Positions 7,874 through 15,663 of a stretch of 64,000 bases of DNA are shown here, piece by piece. This stretch comes from Saccharopolyspora_D taberi. Its GTDB lineage: Bacteria > Actinomycetota > Actinomycetes > Mycobacteriales > Pseudonocardiaceae. The first letter of the stretch is position 1. Each line of letters opens with the position of its first letter. The notes under the pieces were generated by a model, which made no database searches, was not told where the DNA came from, and saw only the letters and a list, made by a program, of their open reading frames with translations. The stretch lies in the NCBI RefSeq assembly GCF_039534165.1, contig NZ_BAAAUX010000014.1, positions 558,001 to 622,000 of the forward strand, given 5' to 3'. The position numbers were made by a program, and so were the translations under genes.

Positions 7874-9391
7874 TCACCTGACCAGCCCGGCGAGCGCGCG
7901 CAGCGGTGCGCTCCGCCCGCGGGTCGGCACCGTGTACAGCGGATGCCCGGCCAGTCCCCACCGGGCGAGCAGGTGGTTGGCCGCGTGCCAGCCGGTGGCC
8001 GCCGCGCGTTCCATCAGGGCGACCGGGAGATCGATGCGGATGCCGTCACCGGCCAGCACCAGCCCGCCGTGCGGGGTCCGGACCCGCGGCCTGCGCGCGA
8101 AGTCGCCGACTCCCGGCAGCGGGCAGTCGTCGTTCCACAGGGCGATTTCCCCTACCACGTCGGCGGATTCCGCCTCCGGGTAGACCTCGTGCAGCCGTGC
8201 CCGCAGCCGCGCGGGCACCGACTCGTCGCGTTCGGTGGCGTAGGCGTGCAGTTCGACGACCGAGCCGCCGTTGCGCCTGGCCCAGCTCTGCGCCTCGCGC
8301 TCGTACCGGTCGAGCACGCTGACGTTGTCGAGCGGTGGCCGGCCAGCCGTGGCGAGAAACGCGGGCCGGTCCGGCGCGACGGGCCTGCTCAACCACAGCC
8401 TGTGCACGAGGAACGCGGGCGCGGAACGCAGCGACTGCACCGAATCCCGCCACGACGGTGTTCCAAGTCCCGGCGAAGCACCGACGATCTCCCGCAGCCC
8501 GCGGACGTCGGTGGCCAGCACGGCGGCATCGGTCCGGTCGGATCGTCCGGAGCTGTCGTGCACTCGAAATCCTTGCTCGCCAAGGTTTTCCACGCTCGCG
8601 ACCCGGGTTCCGGTGCGGAACTCCACGCCCAGCGCGAGCAGGTGCTTCCGCAGCGGTGACCACAGCGCGACGTCGAACGCGGCATCAGGCACGTCGAAGA
8701 CGAGACCTTCGCTGGATCCCAGGAAGTACAGGTGGAACATGGTGGCCAGCTCCGCCGCCGACATCCGGGACGGTTCGGCGAAGAAGCTGCGGGAGAACAC
8801 CTCGAACGCCAGATGCCTCGCGGCGTCGGGGAAGTTGATCCGCCGTAGGTAGCTCTCGGCGTCGAGGTGGTCCAGCCGCTCGTAGATCCGCGGAACCGAC
8901 ACACCCACGAGTTCGGCCGCCGCGCGCACGTCGACGTGCGCCAGATCCCGGATCCCGAAGGTGGGGCTGCGCAACGCGAAGGCGAGGGCGTTCCACGGCG
9001 GGGTGCGCGGCAGTCCCCGGAACGACTCCCACCTGCCTCGCGCGTCGACGAGCGGGTAGTCGCGCAGGCCGCGCAGCCGGGACAGCGCCGGGTCCGCGCG
9101 GCGGAGCAGCTGGCGCAGGTTGTAGTACTGGCGGAAGAACGCGTGGAACCCGCGGCTCATCGACACCCGCGAGCCGCCGGGCAGCGAGCCGGACCACGCC
9201 CCGACCCGTCCTCCCAGGTAGTCGTGCTGTTCGACGACCACGACCCGCACACCGCGCTCGGCCAGGCCGGTCGCCGCGCACAGTCCCGCGATCCCGCCGC
9301 CGACCACGGTGGCGGTCGGCCGCCGCGCCAGCGCTCCGGCATCGAGCGCGCCTTCCGGCGCCCGGTGCCGGACGATCCGCCAGTCGGTCAC
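7874..9391 (-). CDS. crtU: FAD-dependent carotenoid desaturase / CrtU-like beta-carotene desaturase-methylase
   Basis: The enzyme has 505 residues. The ADP-binding dinucleotide motif VVGGGIAGLCAATGLAERG lies near residue 30 and is followed by EQHDYLGGR. The segment SRGFHAFFRQYYNLRQLLRR is characteristic of the CrtU family, which converts the beta-ionone rings of beta-carotene into the aromatic rings of isorenieratene. A C-terminal FAD-contact segment (VLAGDGIRIDLPVALMERA) is present. The GTG start overlaps the upstream methyltransferase stop in a GTGA arrangement. No phytoene synthase, CrtI, lycopene cyclase or GGPP synthase gene occurs in the window, so its substrate must be made by genes elsewhere. 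The family is secure; the exact reaction is inferred. Confidence 0.78.
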   Translation of the reverse strand: MTDWRIVRHRAPEGALDAGALARRPTATVVGGGIAGLCAATGLAERGVRVVVVEQHDYLGGRVGAWSGSLPGGSRVSMSRGFHAFFRQYYNLRQLLRRADPALSRLRGLRDYPLVDARGRWESFRGLPRTPPWNALAFALRSPTFGIRDLAHVDVRAAAELVGVSVPRIYERLDHLDAESYLRRINFPDAARHLAFEVFSRSFFAEPSRMSAAELATMFHLYFLGSSEGLVFDVPDAAFDVALWSPLRKHLLALGVEFRTGTRVASVENLGEQGFRVHDSSGRSDRTDAAVLATDVRGLREIVGASPGLGTPSWRDSVQSLRSAPAFLVHRLWLSRPVAPDRPAFLATAGRPPLDNVSVLDRYEREAQSWARRNGGSVVELHAYATERDESVPARLRARLHEVYPEAESADVVGEIALWNDDCPLPGVGDFARRPRVRTPHGGLVLAGDGIRIDLPVALMERAAATGWHAANHLLARWGLAGHPLYTVPTRGRSAPLRALAGLVR

Positions 9392-10083
9392 CCTCCCACC
9401 CCGGCGAGGAAGGTGTGCACGATTCCCCGCTGCCAGCCCGTGACCGTTGCGGCACGGACGGTGCCGAACCCGGCTTCCCGGAGCCTGCGGCGGAACCGGT
9501 CGACGCCGTCGAACGCGCGGACGCTGCTCCACAGGTGCCGGTACAGCGCGGTCCGCCCGGACAGCGCGCCTCCCAGCGGAACGACGATCCCCCAGCACAC
9601 GGCGTCCCAGACAACGCGCGCCCGGAGCGAGTCGCGCACCGAATACTCGTGCACTGCCAGCGTTCCGCCCGGCCGCAGCAGCTCCGCGAACCTGCCGAGG
9701 ACGCGGTCGGGGTCGGGCAGGTTGCGGACCAGGTAGGCCGCGAAGATCGCGTCGAACCGCCCGGTACCGATCAGCTCCTCCACCCGCGCGAGGCGGAACC
9801 GCACCGAGGGCGGCCAGGGCTTGGCCCTGGCCCGGTCGAGCATCCGCTCCGAGGCGTCGACGGCGAGGATCTCGGCGTCCGGCGCGGCCGCCAGCAGCGC
9901 GGCGGTCGACGCGCCCGTGCCGCATCCGGCGTCGAGCACGCGCGCGCCGGAGGGCAGGCCCATGCGGCGCGCCGACAGGCGCAGGTGCGCGTGGTAGCCG
10001 GGGTTCGCGCCGACGAGCCGGTCGTAGGCCGGGGCGCCCGCGTCGAACGCCGCCGTCAGCGCGTCTCCGCACAACTGGTCCAT
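9388..10083 (-). CDS. crtT: Class I SAM methyltransferase, CrtT-like
   Basis: The 231-residue product carries the SAM-binding motif I VLDAGCGTGASTAALL near residue 50. It also has motif II DASERMLDRA and the segment LVRNLPDPDRVLGRFAELLRPGG, as in UbiE/CrtT-type enzymes. A hydrophobic helix near residues 160-175 could anchor it at the membrane where carotenoids sit. It opens a tightly coupled three-gene operon with the CrtU-like desaturase and the Rieske protein, which is the context of crtT in Streptomyces carotenoid clusters. Which carotenoid is methylated is unknown. Confidence 0.72.
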   Translation of the reverse strand: MDQLCGDALTAAFDAGAPAYDRLVGANPGYHAHLRLSARRMGLPSGARVLDAGCGTGASTAALLAAAPDAEILAVDASERMLDRARAKPWPPSVRFRLARVEELIGTGRFDAIFAAYLVRNLPDPDRVLGRFAELLRPGGTLAVHEYSVRDSLRARVVWDAVCWGIVVPLGGALSGRTALYRHLWSSVRAFDGVDRFRRRLREAGFGTVRAATVTGWQRGIVHTFLAGVGG

Positions 10084-10283
10084 GTCAGCGCCTTCCGCCG
10101 GGCGGGCCCGTCGGATGCTGGTTACCCGGCGGGACCGCCGTCCACACCACTGCGTCCCATCCCGCGAAGATTCCGGACAAAGCAGGCATCGATCCCATTC
10201 CCGACGAAGGCCCCGGGGCGCCGGGCTGACCCGACCGGGCGATAGAATGCGCCGCGACAACGGGATGGAAGCGAGAAACGCAG

Positions 10284-10535
10284 ATGGCACGTGACGCAGG
10301 TGCGGGCAAGTCCGCCGCCTTCGGCCGGATCGACCCCTTCTGCTGGGTGGCCGTCGTCCCCATGATCATCGGTGGCCTGCTGACGCTGCTCGGCGGCGTG
10401 ACCGAGCTCGGCATCGGCCTGCTCGTGCTGGCCGTCCTGGTGCTGGTCTTCGACTCCTGGTCCAACCGGCCCCGCCCCGGCATCGACCGCCGCAGGCCGG
10501 CCGCCGCGCGCCGCTCGCGCGGCGCCGACTGGTAA
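10284..10535 (+). CDS. Small membrane protein, two predicted helices
   Basis: This 83-residue protein has a short polar N-terminus and two hydrophobic segments (about residues 20-37 and 40-58, the second containing IGLLVLAVLVLVFD). A basic Arg/Pro-rich cytoplasmic tail follows. I do not recognise a named family, but the composition and the two-helix-plus-basic-tail plan are typical of conserved actinobacterial membrane proteins of unknown function. It is divergent from the carotenoid operon across 200 bases and has no close downstream partner. Confidence 0.7.
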   Translation: MARDAGAGKSAAFGRIDPFCWVAVVPMIIGGLLTLLGGVTELGIGLLVLAVLVLVFDSWSNRPRPGIDRRRPAAARRSRGADW

Positions 10536-10802
10536 CACCCCCTCCGGACGGCCGAGGCACGCACCGCGGCCGGGTGTGCGCGACACCTGCCGGAAACGCG
10601 GGCGAACAATCGGTGAGCCATTTGAATTCCCGGTGCCGGGCACCGTTTCCGAAACGATGTGCCGAACTTTCCGCGACGGTCCGCCGAACCTGACTTCCGG
10701 ACAAGGAATTTCACCGCGCTGGGAACAAAACTGATCGCCGGGTTGCTGCTCCGGTCGTCAGTTCCGCATTTCCACGTTCCACCACTGATCCGAGAGGTCC
10801 AG

Positions 10803-12071
10803 ATGGATCGCGCAACACTGGACAGTCCACCCGAGACCGCCCGAGCAGAACCGGTGGTCGCAGCACCCACCGGTCTGGAGCGGTTCCGGGTCATCGTGGT
10901 GCTGGGCGCGCTCGTCGCGCTCGGCCCCCTGACCATCGACATGTACCTGCCCGCGCTGCCTGCGATCGGCGTGGACCTGAACACCACCTCGTCCGCGGTC
11001 CAGCTGACGCTGACCGGCACGCTGCTGGGCCTGGGGCTCGGCCAGCTGGTCGTCGGTCCGCTGTCGGACTCCGCAGGCCGCCGGATGCCGCTGATCATCG
11101 GCACCGCCGTGCACATCGCCTCGTCGCTGCTGTGCCTGGTCGCGCCGAACGTGGCCGTGCTGGGCCTGCTGCGGGTGCTCCAGGGCGTCGGGGCGGCGGC
11201 GACCATGGTCGTCGCGCTCGCGGTCGTCCGCGACCTGTTCGAGGGCCGCGCGGCGGCGACCACGCTGTCCCGGCTGATGCTGGTCATGGGCGTCGCCCCG
11301 ATCCTCGCGCCGAGCCTGGGCGGCGCGGTCCTGCTGGCCACGTCGTGGCGCGGCGTGTTCGGCGCGCTGGCCGTGATCGGCGTGCTCCTGCTGCTGGTCG
11401 CGGTGTTCGCGCTGAAGGAGACGCTGCCGCCGGAGCGCAGGCGCACCGGGGAGATCCGCCCGGTGCTGCGCACCTACCGGTCGCTGATCACCGACCGCGA
11501 GTTCGTCGTGCTGGCGATCGTGGCCGCGCTGGGGATGTCCGGCCTGTTCTCCTACGTGTCCGGCGCCTCGTTCGTGCTCCAGGAGGACTACGGGCTCAAC
11601 CAGCAGCAGTTCGCCGTCGTCTTCGGCATCGGCGCGGTCGCGCTCATCGGGGCGTCGCAGTTCAACGTCGTGCTGCTCAACCGGTTCACCCCCCGCCAGA
11701 TCGTGCTCAGCGCACTGGCCGCGGCCACCGCGTTCGGCGTGGTGCTGACCGTGCTGGTGCTCAACGGCATCGGCGGGCTGCCCGGGTTCATCGTTCCGCT
11801 GTGGCTGCTGCTGGGCGCCTTCGGCTTCGTGCTGCCCAACGCGCCCGCGCTGGCGCTGTCCCGGCACGGTGAGGCCGCCGGAACCGCCGCCGCACTGCTC
11901 GGCGCGGCGCAGTTCGGACTCGGCGCGCTGATCGCGCCGGTGGTCGGCGTGCTGGGCAACGACGGCCCGGCGATGGCGTTCACCATGACCGGCGGCGCGG
12001 GCCTCGCGCTCGTCGCCCTCGGGACGCTCGCGCTGGTGAGCCGCCGCCGCGAGGTCGCGCCCGCGGTGTGA
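10803..12071 (+). CDS. Bcr/CflA-type multidrug efflux MFS transporter
   Basis: The product has 422 residues and about 12 hydrophobic helices. It shows the Bcr/CflA signatures ALGPLTIDMYLPALPAI near residue 40 and GQLVVGPLSDSAGRR, the MFS motif A, near residue 85. It should expel drugs such as bicyclomycin or chloramphenicol-like compounds by proton antiport. The ATG at 10803 is preferred over upstream in-frame starts because GAGAGGTCC precedes it and the protein then starts shortly before the first helix. A strong hairpin (12077-12108) follows the stop. No regulator is adjacent, and the substrate is unknown. Confidence 0.9.
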   Translation: MDRATLDSPPETARAEPVVAAPTGLERFRVIVVLGALVALGPLTIDMYLPALPAIGVDLNTTSSAVQLTLTGTLLGLGLGQLVVGPLSDSAGRRMPLIIGTAVHIASSLLCLVAPNVAVLGLLRVLQGVGAAATMVVALAVVRDLFEGRAAATTLSRLMLVMGVAPILAPSLGGAVLLATSWRGVFGALAVIGVLLLLVAVFALKETLPPERRRTGEIRPVLRTYRSLITDREFVVLAIVAALGMSGLFSYVSGASFVLQEDYGLNQQQFAVVFGIGAVALIGASQFNVVLLNRFTPRQIVLSALAAATAFGVVLTVLVLNGIGGLPGFIVPLWLLLGAFGFVLPNAPALALSRHGEAAGTAAALLGAAQFGLGALIAPVVGVLGNDGPAMAFTMTGGAGLALVALGTLALVSRRREVAPAV

Positions 12072-12076
12072 CCGGG

Positions 12077-12108
12077 GGCGGTACCCGGCAACGGCGCCGG
12101 GTACCGCC
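12077..12108 (+). terminator. Hairpin terminator after the MFS gene
   Basis: A perfect 13-bp stem (GGCGGTACCCGGC at 12077-12089 with its complement at 12096-12108) closes a six-base loop just after the MFS stop codon. There is no U-tract, as is common for terminators in high-GC actinobacteria. Confidence 0.75.
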
Positions 12109-12310
12109 GTGCTGGGCTGTCCGGCGATCTCCCCCGCACCGGCCCGCTTCGCGCCGGGTGACGGCGCCGAACAGAACCCGCCCGCACAACACGCCGAACC
12201 AGCGGAACACTTCAACGTTTCGTGGTGAATCCGACACGCAACGTCGATGATCCGGCCACCCGGACCCGGAAAGGTCGTGGAGCCCAAGTTCGCTTCCCGA
12301 GGGAGGCTCC

Positions 12311-12961
12311 ATGTCCGCTTCCGCCCGCCGCCGCGCGTCCAGCGCTCTCGGCGTCCTGCTCGCCACCGCCGCGCTGTCGGTGACGGCCGCGTTCCCGGCC
12401 GGCGCCACGCCGCCCGGCATCCCGAGCAAGAGCACCGCGCAGAGCGAGCTCAACGCGCTCACCGTGGCCGCCGAAGGCTCGATGACCGGCTACTCGCGGG
12501 ACAAGTTCCCGCACTGGAGCACCGTTTCCGGCACCTGCAACACCCGGGAGACCGTCCTCAAGCGCGACGGCAGCAACGTCGTCGTCGACAGCTCGTGCGC
12601 GGCCACCTCGGGCAGCTGGTACAGCCCGTACGACGGTGCCACCTGGACCGCGGCGTCCGATGTGGACATCGATCACGTGGTGCCGCTGGCCGAGGCGTGG
12701 CGTTCCGGCGCCAGTTCGTGGACCACCGACAGGCGGGAGTCGTTCGCCAACGACCTGGAGCACCCGCAGCTGATCGCGGTCACCGACAACGTCAACCAGG
12801 CCAAGGGAGACCAGGACCCGTCGACCTGGCAGCCGCCGCGCGCCGCCTACGACTGCACCTACTCCAAGATGTGGATCCGGGTCAAGCACCACTGGGGCCT
12901 GCGGCTCCAGTCCGCCGAGAAGTCGGCGTTGCAGAGCATGCTCAACACCTGCTCCTCGTAA
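12311..12961 (+). CDS. Secreted HNH-type nuclease (DUF1524 family)
   Basis: The 216-residue protein begins with a signal peptide of about 33 residues ending GAT. The mature domain holds the beta-beta-alpha metal motif DVDIDHVVPLAEAW followed by FANDLEHPQLIAV and DNVNQAKGD. These are the conserved pieces of the DUF1524/HNH fold. It is expected to cut DNA outside the cell in a metal-dependent way. A GAGGGAGG site lies six bases before the ATG. Just downstream, on the same strand, is a PhoD phosphatase, so the pair could scavenge phosphate from extracellular DNA. That link is an inference from position only. Confidence 0.88.
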   Translation: MSASARRRASSALGVLLATAALSVTAAFPAGATPPGIPSKSTAQSELNALTVAAEGSMTGYSRDKFPHWSTVSGTCNTRETVLKRDGSNVVVDSSCAATSGSWYSPYDGATWTAASDVDIDHVVPLAEAWRSGASSWTTDRRESFANDLEHPQLIAVTDNVNQAKGDQDPSTWQPPRAAYDCTYSKMWIRVKHHWGLRLQSAEKSALQSMLNTCSS

Positions 12962-12973
12962 CCGGTCCACCAG

Positions 12974-13002
12974 CGCTGCGCCGGGTTCCGACCGGCGCAG
13001 CG
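12974..13002 (+). terminator. Hairpin terminator after the nuclease gene
   Basis: CGCTGCGCCGG at 12974-12984 pairs perfectly with CCGGCGCAGCG at 12992-13002 around a seven-base loop, 12 bases after the nuclease stop. It separates the nuclease from the PhoD gene, so the two probably have independent transcripts. Confidence 0.7.
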
Positions 13003-13131
13003 TCCGGCCACAGTGGACCAAAGCCGTCACGTCGCGTTCGCGCGGTGTTACCTGATCAGCCCTTGCGGCCGTCGATCGCGCCCGCGCAGAATCCGCACGG
13101 TTTTCGGAGATCACGGCGACCGGGAGGCGCG

Positions 13132-14682
13132 ATGCGACTCAACCGACGGGACCTGCTGCGCGCCGCCGCGGCGGGCGGCGCGCTCGGGGCGGCGTGGCCG
13201 CTGAGCCACCGGCTCACGCCCGCGCAGGCGCACGCCGCCGCGCGCGATCTCGGCGCGTCCTGGGACGAGCCGCCCTTCACCCTCGGCGTCGCCTCCGGCG
13301 ACCCGGCGCCGGACGGCGTCGCGCTGTGGACCCGGCTCGCGCCGGAACCGCTGGCCGACAGCCAGCCACTGCCCGGCACCGTCGAGGTCGAATGGGTGGT
13401 GGCCACCGATCCCGAGCTGACCCACCGGGTCGCGGGCGGAACCGTCGGCGCCCAGGCGGATCTCGGCCACAGCGTGCACGTCGACGTCGCCGGCCTGGAA
13501 CCGGGAACCCGGTACTTCTACCGGTTCTCCGCGCAGGGCAGGACCAGCAGGCTCGGCCGCACCCGGACCGCTCCGGTCGGGCCGGTGCCGCGGGTCCGGT
13601 TCGCCTCGGCGAACTGCCAGGCGTTCCACGACGGCTTCTACGCCGCCCACCTCGGCCTGGCGCGGGAGGACCTGGACTTCGTCGTGCACCTCGGCGACTA
13701 CATCTACGAGCACGGCCAGGTCGGCGGCGAGCCCGTCCGCGACCACGAAGGCCCCGAGGTGTTCACGCTCGTCGACTACCGCCGCAGGCACGCCCTCTAC
13801 AAGGGCGACCCGTCGCTGCGGGAGGCCCACGCCGCGCACCCGTGGTTCCTGACCTGGGACGACCACGAGGTGGTCAACGACTACAGCGGCACGACCCCGT
13901 CAAAGCCCTTCCGCGAACGCCGGGCCGCGGCCTACCAGGCGTGGTTCGAGCACCTCCCGGTCCGCGCCACCGACGCCGCCGCGCCGCAGATCCACCGGCA
14001 GCGGCACTGGGGCGACCTGCTGGACCTGACCGTGCTGGACCTGCGGCAGTACCGGTCCGAGCAGAACCTGCCCAACGGCACCATCCTCGGCGCCGACCAG
14101 AAGACCTGGCTCAAGCAGCAGGTCGACGGCGCGGGCGGCGGATGGCACTGCTGGGTCAACTCGATCATGCTCAGCCAGCTGGCCAGGGCCGAGGGCGGCT
14201 ACTACTTCACCGACCAGTGGGACGGGTTCCGCGCCGAGCGCCAGGAGGTCCTGACCCACGTCCACGACGCCGGGATGCCGGACCTGGTCGTGATCACCGG
14301 CGACTGGCACTCCGCCTTCGTCGACGACATCCGGCCGGACTTCGACAACACCGACTCGCCGGTCATCGGCACCGAGTTCACCGCGCACTCGGTCACCTCC
14401 GGCGCGTACAGCGCGGAGTGGAACCAGGCCAACGGACCGGTGATGGGCAGCGCCAACCCGCACCTGAAGTACTTCGAGGGCAACCGCTACGGCTACGACG
14501 TCTACGAGGTCACGCCGGAGCGGTGGAGCACCCACATGCGGGTCATCGGCGACCGCCGGGATCCGCGATCGCCGGTCAGCACCCTGACCACCTTCCACGT
14601 CGACCGGGGCGTCGCCGGGTCCTACGAAGATCCGGCGACGATCGGCTCGCCCGCCCAGTACCGGCGCGACCGGCCCGCGTAG
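13132..14682 (+). CDS. phoD: Exported PhoD-family alkaline phosphatase
   Basis: The enzyme has 516 residues and a Tat signal (NRRDLLRAAAAGGALGAAWPL). An N-terminal Fn3-like domain begins PFTLGVASGDPAPDGVALWTRLAP and ends around FRTRTAP. The metallophosphatase core contains ASANCQ, LDFVVHLGDYIYE, FLTWDDHEVVNDY and VITGDWHS. These supply the Asp, His and Asn ligands of the Fe/Ca centre of PhoD enzymes. It would hydrolyse phosphate mono- or diesters outside the cell. An 11-bp-spaced GTT repeat (13036 and 13047) upstream is a weak candidate PhoP box. The length agrees with the family. Confidence 0.93.
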   Translation: MRLNRRDLLRAAAAGGALGAAWPLSHRLTPAQAHAAARDLGASWDEPPFTLGVASGDPAPDGVALWTRLAPEPLADSQPLPGTVEVEWVVATDPELTHRVAGGTVGAQADLGHSVHVDVAGLEPGTRYFYRFSAQGRTSRLGRTRTAPVGPVPRVRFASANCQAFHDGFYAAHLGLAREDLDFVVHLGDYIYEHGQVGGEPVRDHEGPEVFTLVDYRRRHALYKGDPSLREAHAAHPWFLTWDDHEVVNDYSGTTPSKPFRERRAAAYQAWFEHLPVRATDAAAPQIHRQRHWGDLLDLTVLDLRQYRSEQNLPNGTILGADQKTWLKQQVDGAGGGWHCWVNSIMLSQLARAEGGYYFTDQWDGFRAERQEVLTHVHDAGMPDLVVITGDWHSAFVDDIRPDFDNTDSPVIGTEFTAHSVTSGAYSAEWNQANGPVMGSANPHLKYFEGNRYGYDVYEVTPERWSTHMRVIGDRRDPRSPVSTLTTFHVDRGVAGSYEDPATIGSPAQYRRDRPA

Positions 14683-14726
14683 CGCCGGCCGGGCAACCCC
14701 GGCGGGCGCTGGGTCGTCTCAGTCGC

Positions 14727-15236
14727 GTGATCACCGTGTGGCAGAGCTGGGGGCACGTCCTGCTCGCCGCCGCGTTCGCGCTGCCGCCGGCGGTTCTGGC
14801 CGTCGTGGTGCTGGCGCGGTGGCGAGCGGGTTCGGAAGGCGCGGTGCGCCGGTCGGTGGCCGAGGTCGGCGCCGTCGTCGGCACGCTGCCGTGGCTGTGG
14901 ATGGTGCTCACGCCCCGGCCCGGCGAACCGGAGCTGGCGCTGGTGCCGCTGCGGGACCTCGTGGACCAGCTCTACGGGCGCCCGGTCGCCGCGACGGTCC
15001 AGATCGCGGGCAACCTGCTGGTGCTCGCGGCGTTCGGCGCGTTCCTGCCGATGCGGTTCGCCGCGCTCTCGCGCCCGCACCGGATCGCCGTGGCGGCAGC
15101 GGCGGTGTCGCTGGCGATCGAGCTGCTCCAGTACGCGCTGCGGCTCGGCCGGGTCAGCTCGGTCGACGACGTGCTGCTCAACACCGCCGGGGCCGTGCTC
15201 AGCTCGTTGCTCACCCAGCGCTGGCGTAGGACCTGA
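14727..15236 (+). CDS. VanZ-like membrane protein
   Basis: This 169-residue protein has four hydrophobic segments and the VanZ-family core. It contains GNLLVLAAFGAFLPMRF, then AIELLQYALRLGRVSSVDDV and LLNTAGAVLS. VanZ-like proteins are linked to teicoplanin or antimicrobial tolerance in a few cases but mostly have no known function. The GTG start at 14727 was chosen because it lies just before the first helix; the ribosome-binding site is weak. The 3' end overlaps the convergent cupin gene by 26 bases. A second VanZ-like gene lies at the end of the mce operon. Confidence 0.82.
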   Translation: MITVWQSWGHVLLAAAFALPPAVLAVVVLARWRAGSEGAVRRSVAEVGAVVGTLPWLWMVLTPRPGEPELALVPLRDLVDQLYGRPVAATVQIAGNLLVLAAFGAFLPMRFAALSRPHRIAVAAAAVSLAIELLQYALRLGRVSSVDDVLLNTAGAVLSSLLTQRWRRT

Positions 15237-15663
15237 TCTTCTCGGCGTGGTCGGGGTACCTCGCGCACAGCTCCTCGGCGTCGGGCGTGGAGACGATGTC
15301 CGGGGTGAACGGCGGCGCCACGACGACGCTGCTCAGCGTGTGGTCGCCGGTCGTGCGGGCAGCCTGGAGCACGCCGCCCGGTACCACGAAGTGCGGATGC
15401 TGCCCGGCCGCCGCGTCCGGGCCGATGAGGTGTTCCCGGAACTCGCCTTCGGCGGTCAGCAGCGCGATCCGCAGCGGTGCGCCGGAGTGGTAGGTGAACA
15501 CCTCCGGGTGCCGGGCCGCGTGCCAGGCCGCGAAGTGGTCCGAGGGCAGCAGCCAGTAGATGACCGTGCTGCCCGCGTCGCGCCAGGTCTCCCGGAAGTA
15601 GCCGTTGCACACGTTCAGCGGTTCCAGGCCGAGGGCCTCGACGAGCTGTTGCGACGTGCTCAC
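15211..15663 (-). CDS. Cupin of the DUF985 family
   Basis: The 150-residue protein has the DUF985 cupin landmarks: LGLEPLNVCNGYFRETW, TVIYWLLPSDHFAAWH, EVFTYHSGAPL, HFVVPGGVLQAA and SSVVVAPPF. These are the strands of a small beta-barrel that probably binds a sugar or a metal; no reaction is firmly known. The GTG at 15663 overlaps the stop of the upstream diguanylate cyclase as GTGA, which argues for translational coupling and against the longer open frame. It overlaps the convergent VanZ gene by 26 bases. Confidence 0.85.
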   Translation of the reverse strand: MSTSQQLVEALGLEPLNVCNGYFRETWRDAGSTVIYWLLPSDHFAAWHAARHPEVFTYHSGAPLRIALLTAEGEFREHLIGPDAAAGQHPHFVVPGGVLQAARTTGDHTLSSVVVAPPFTPDIVSTPDAEELCARYPDHAEKIRSYASAG

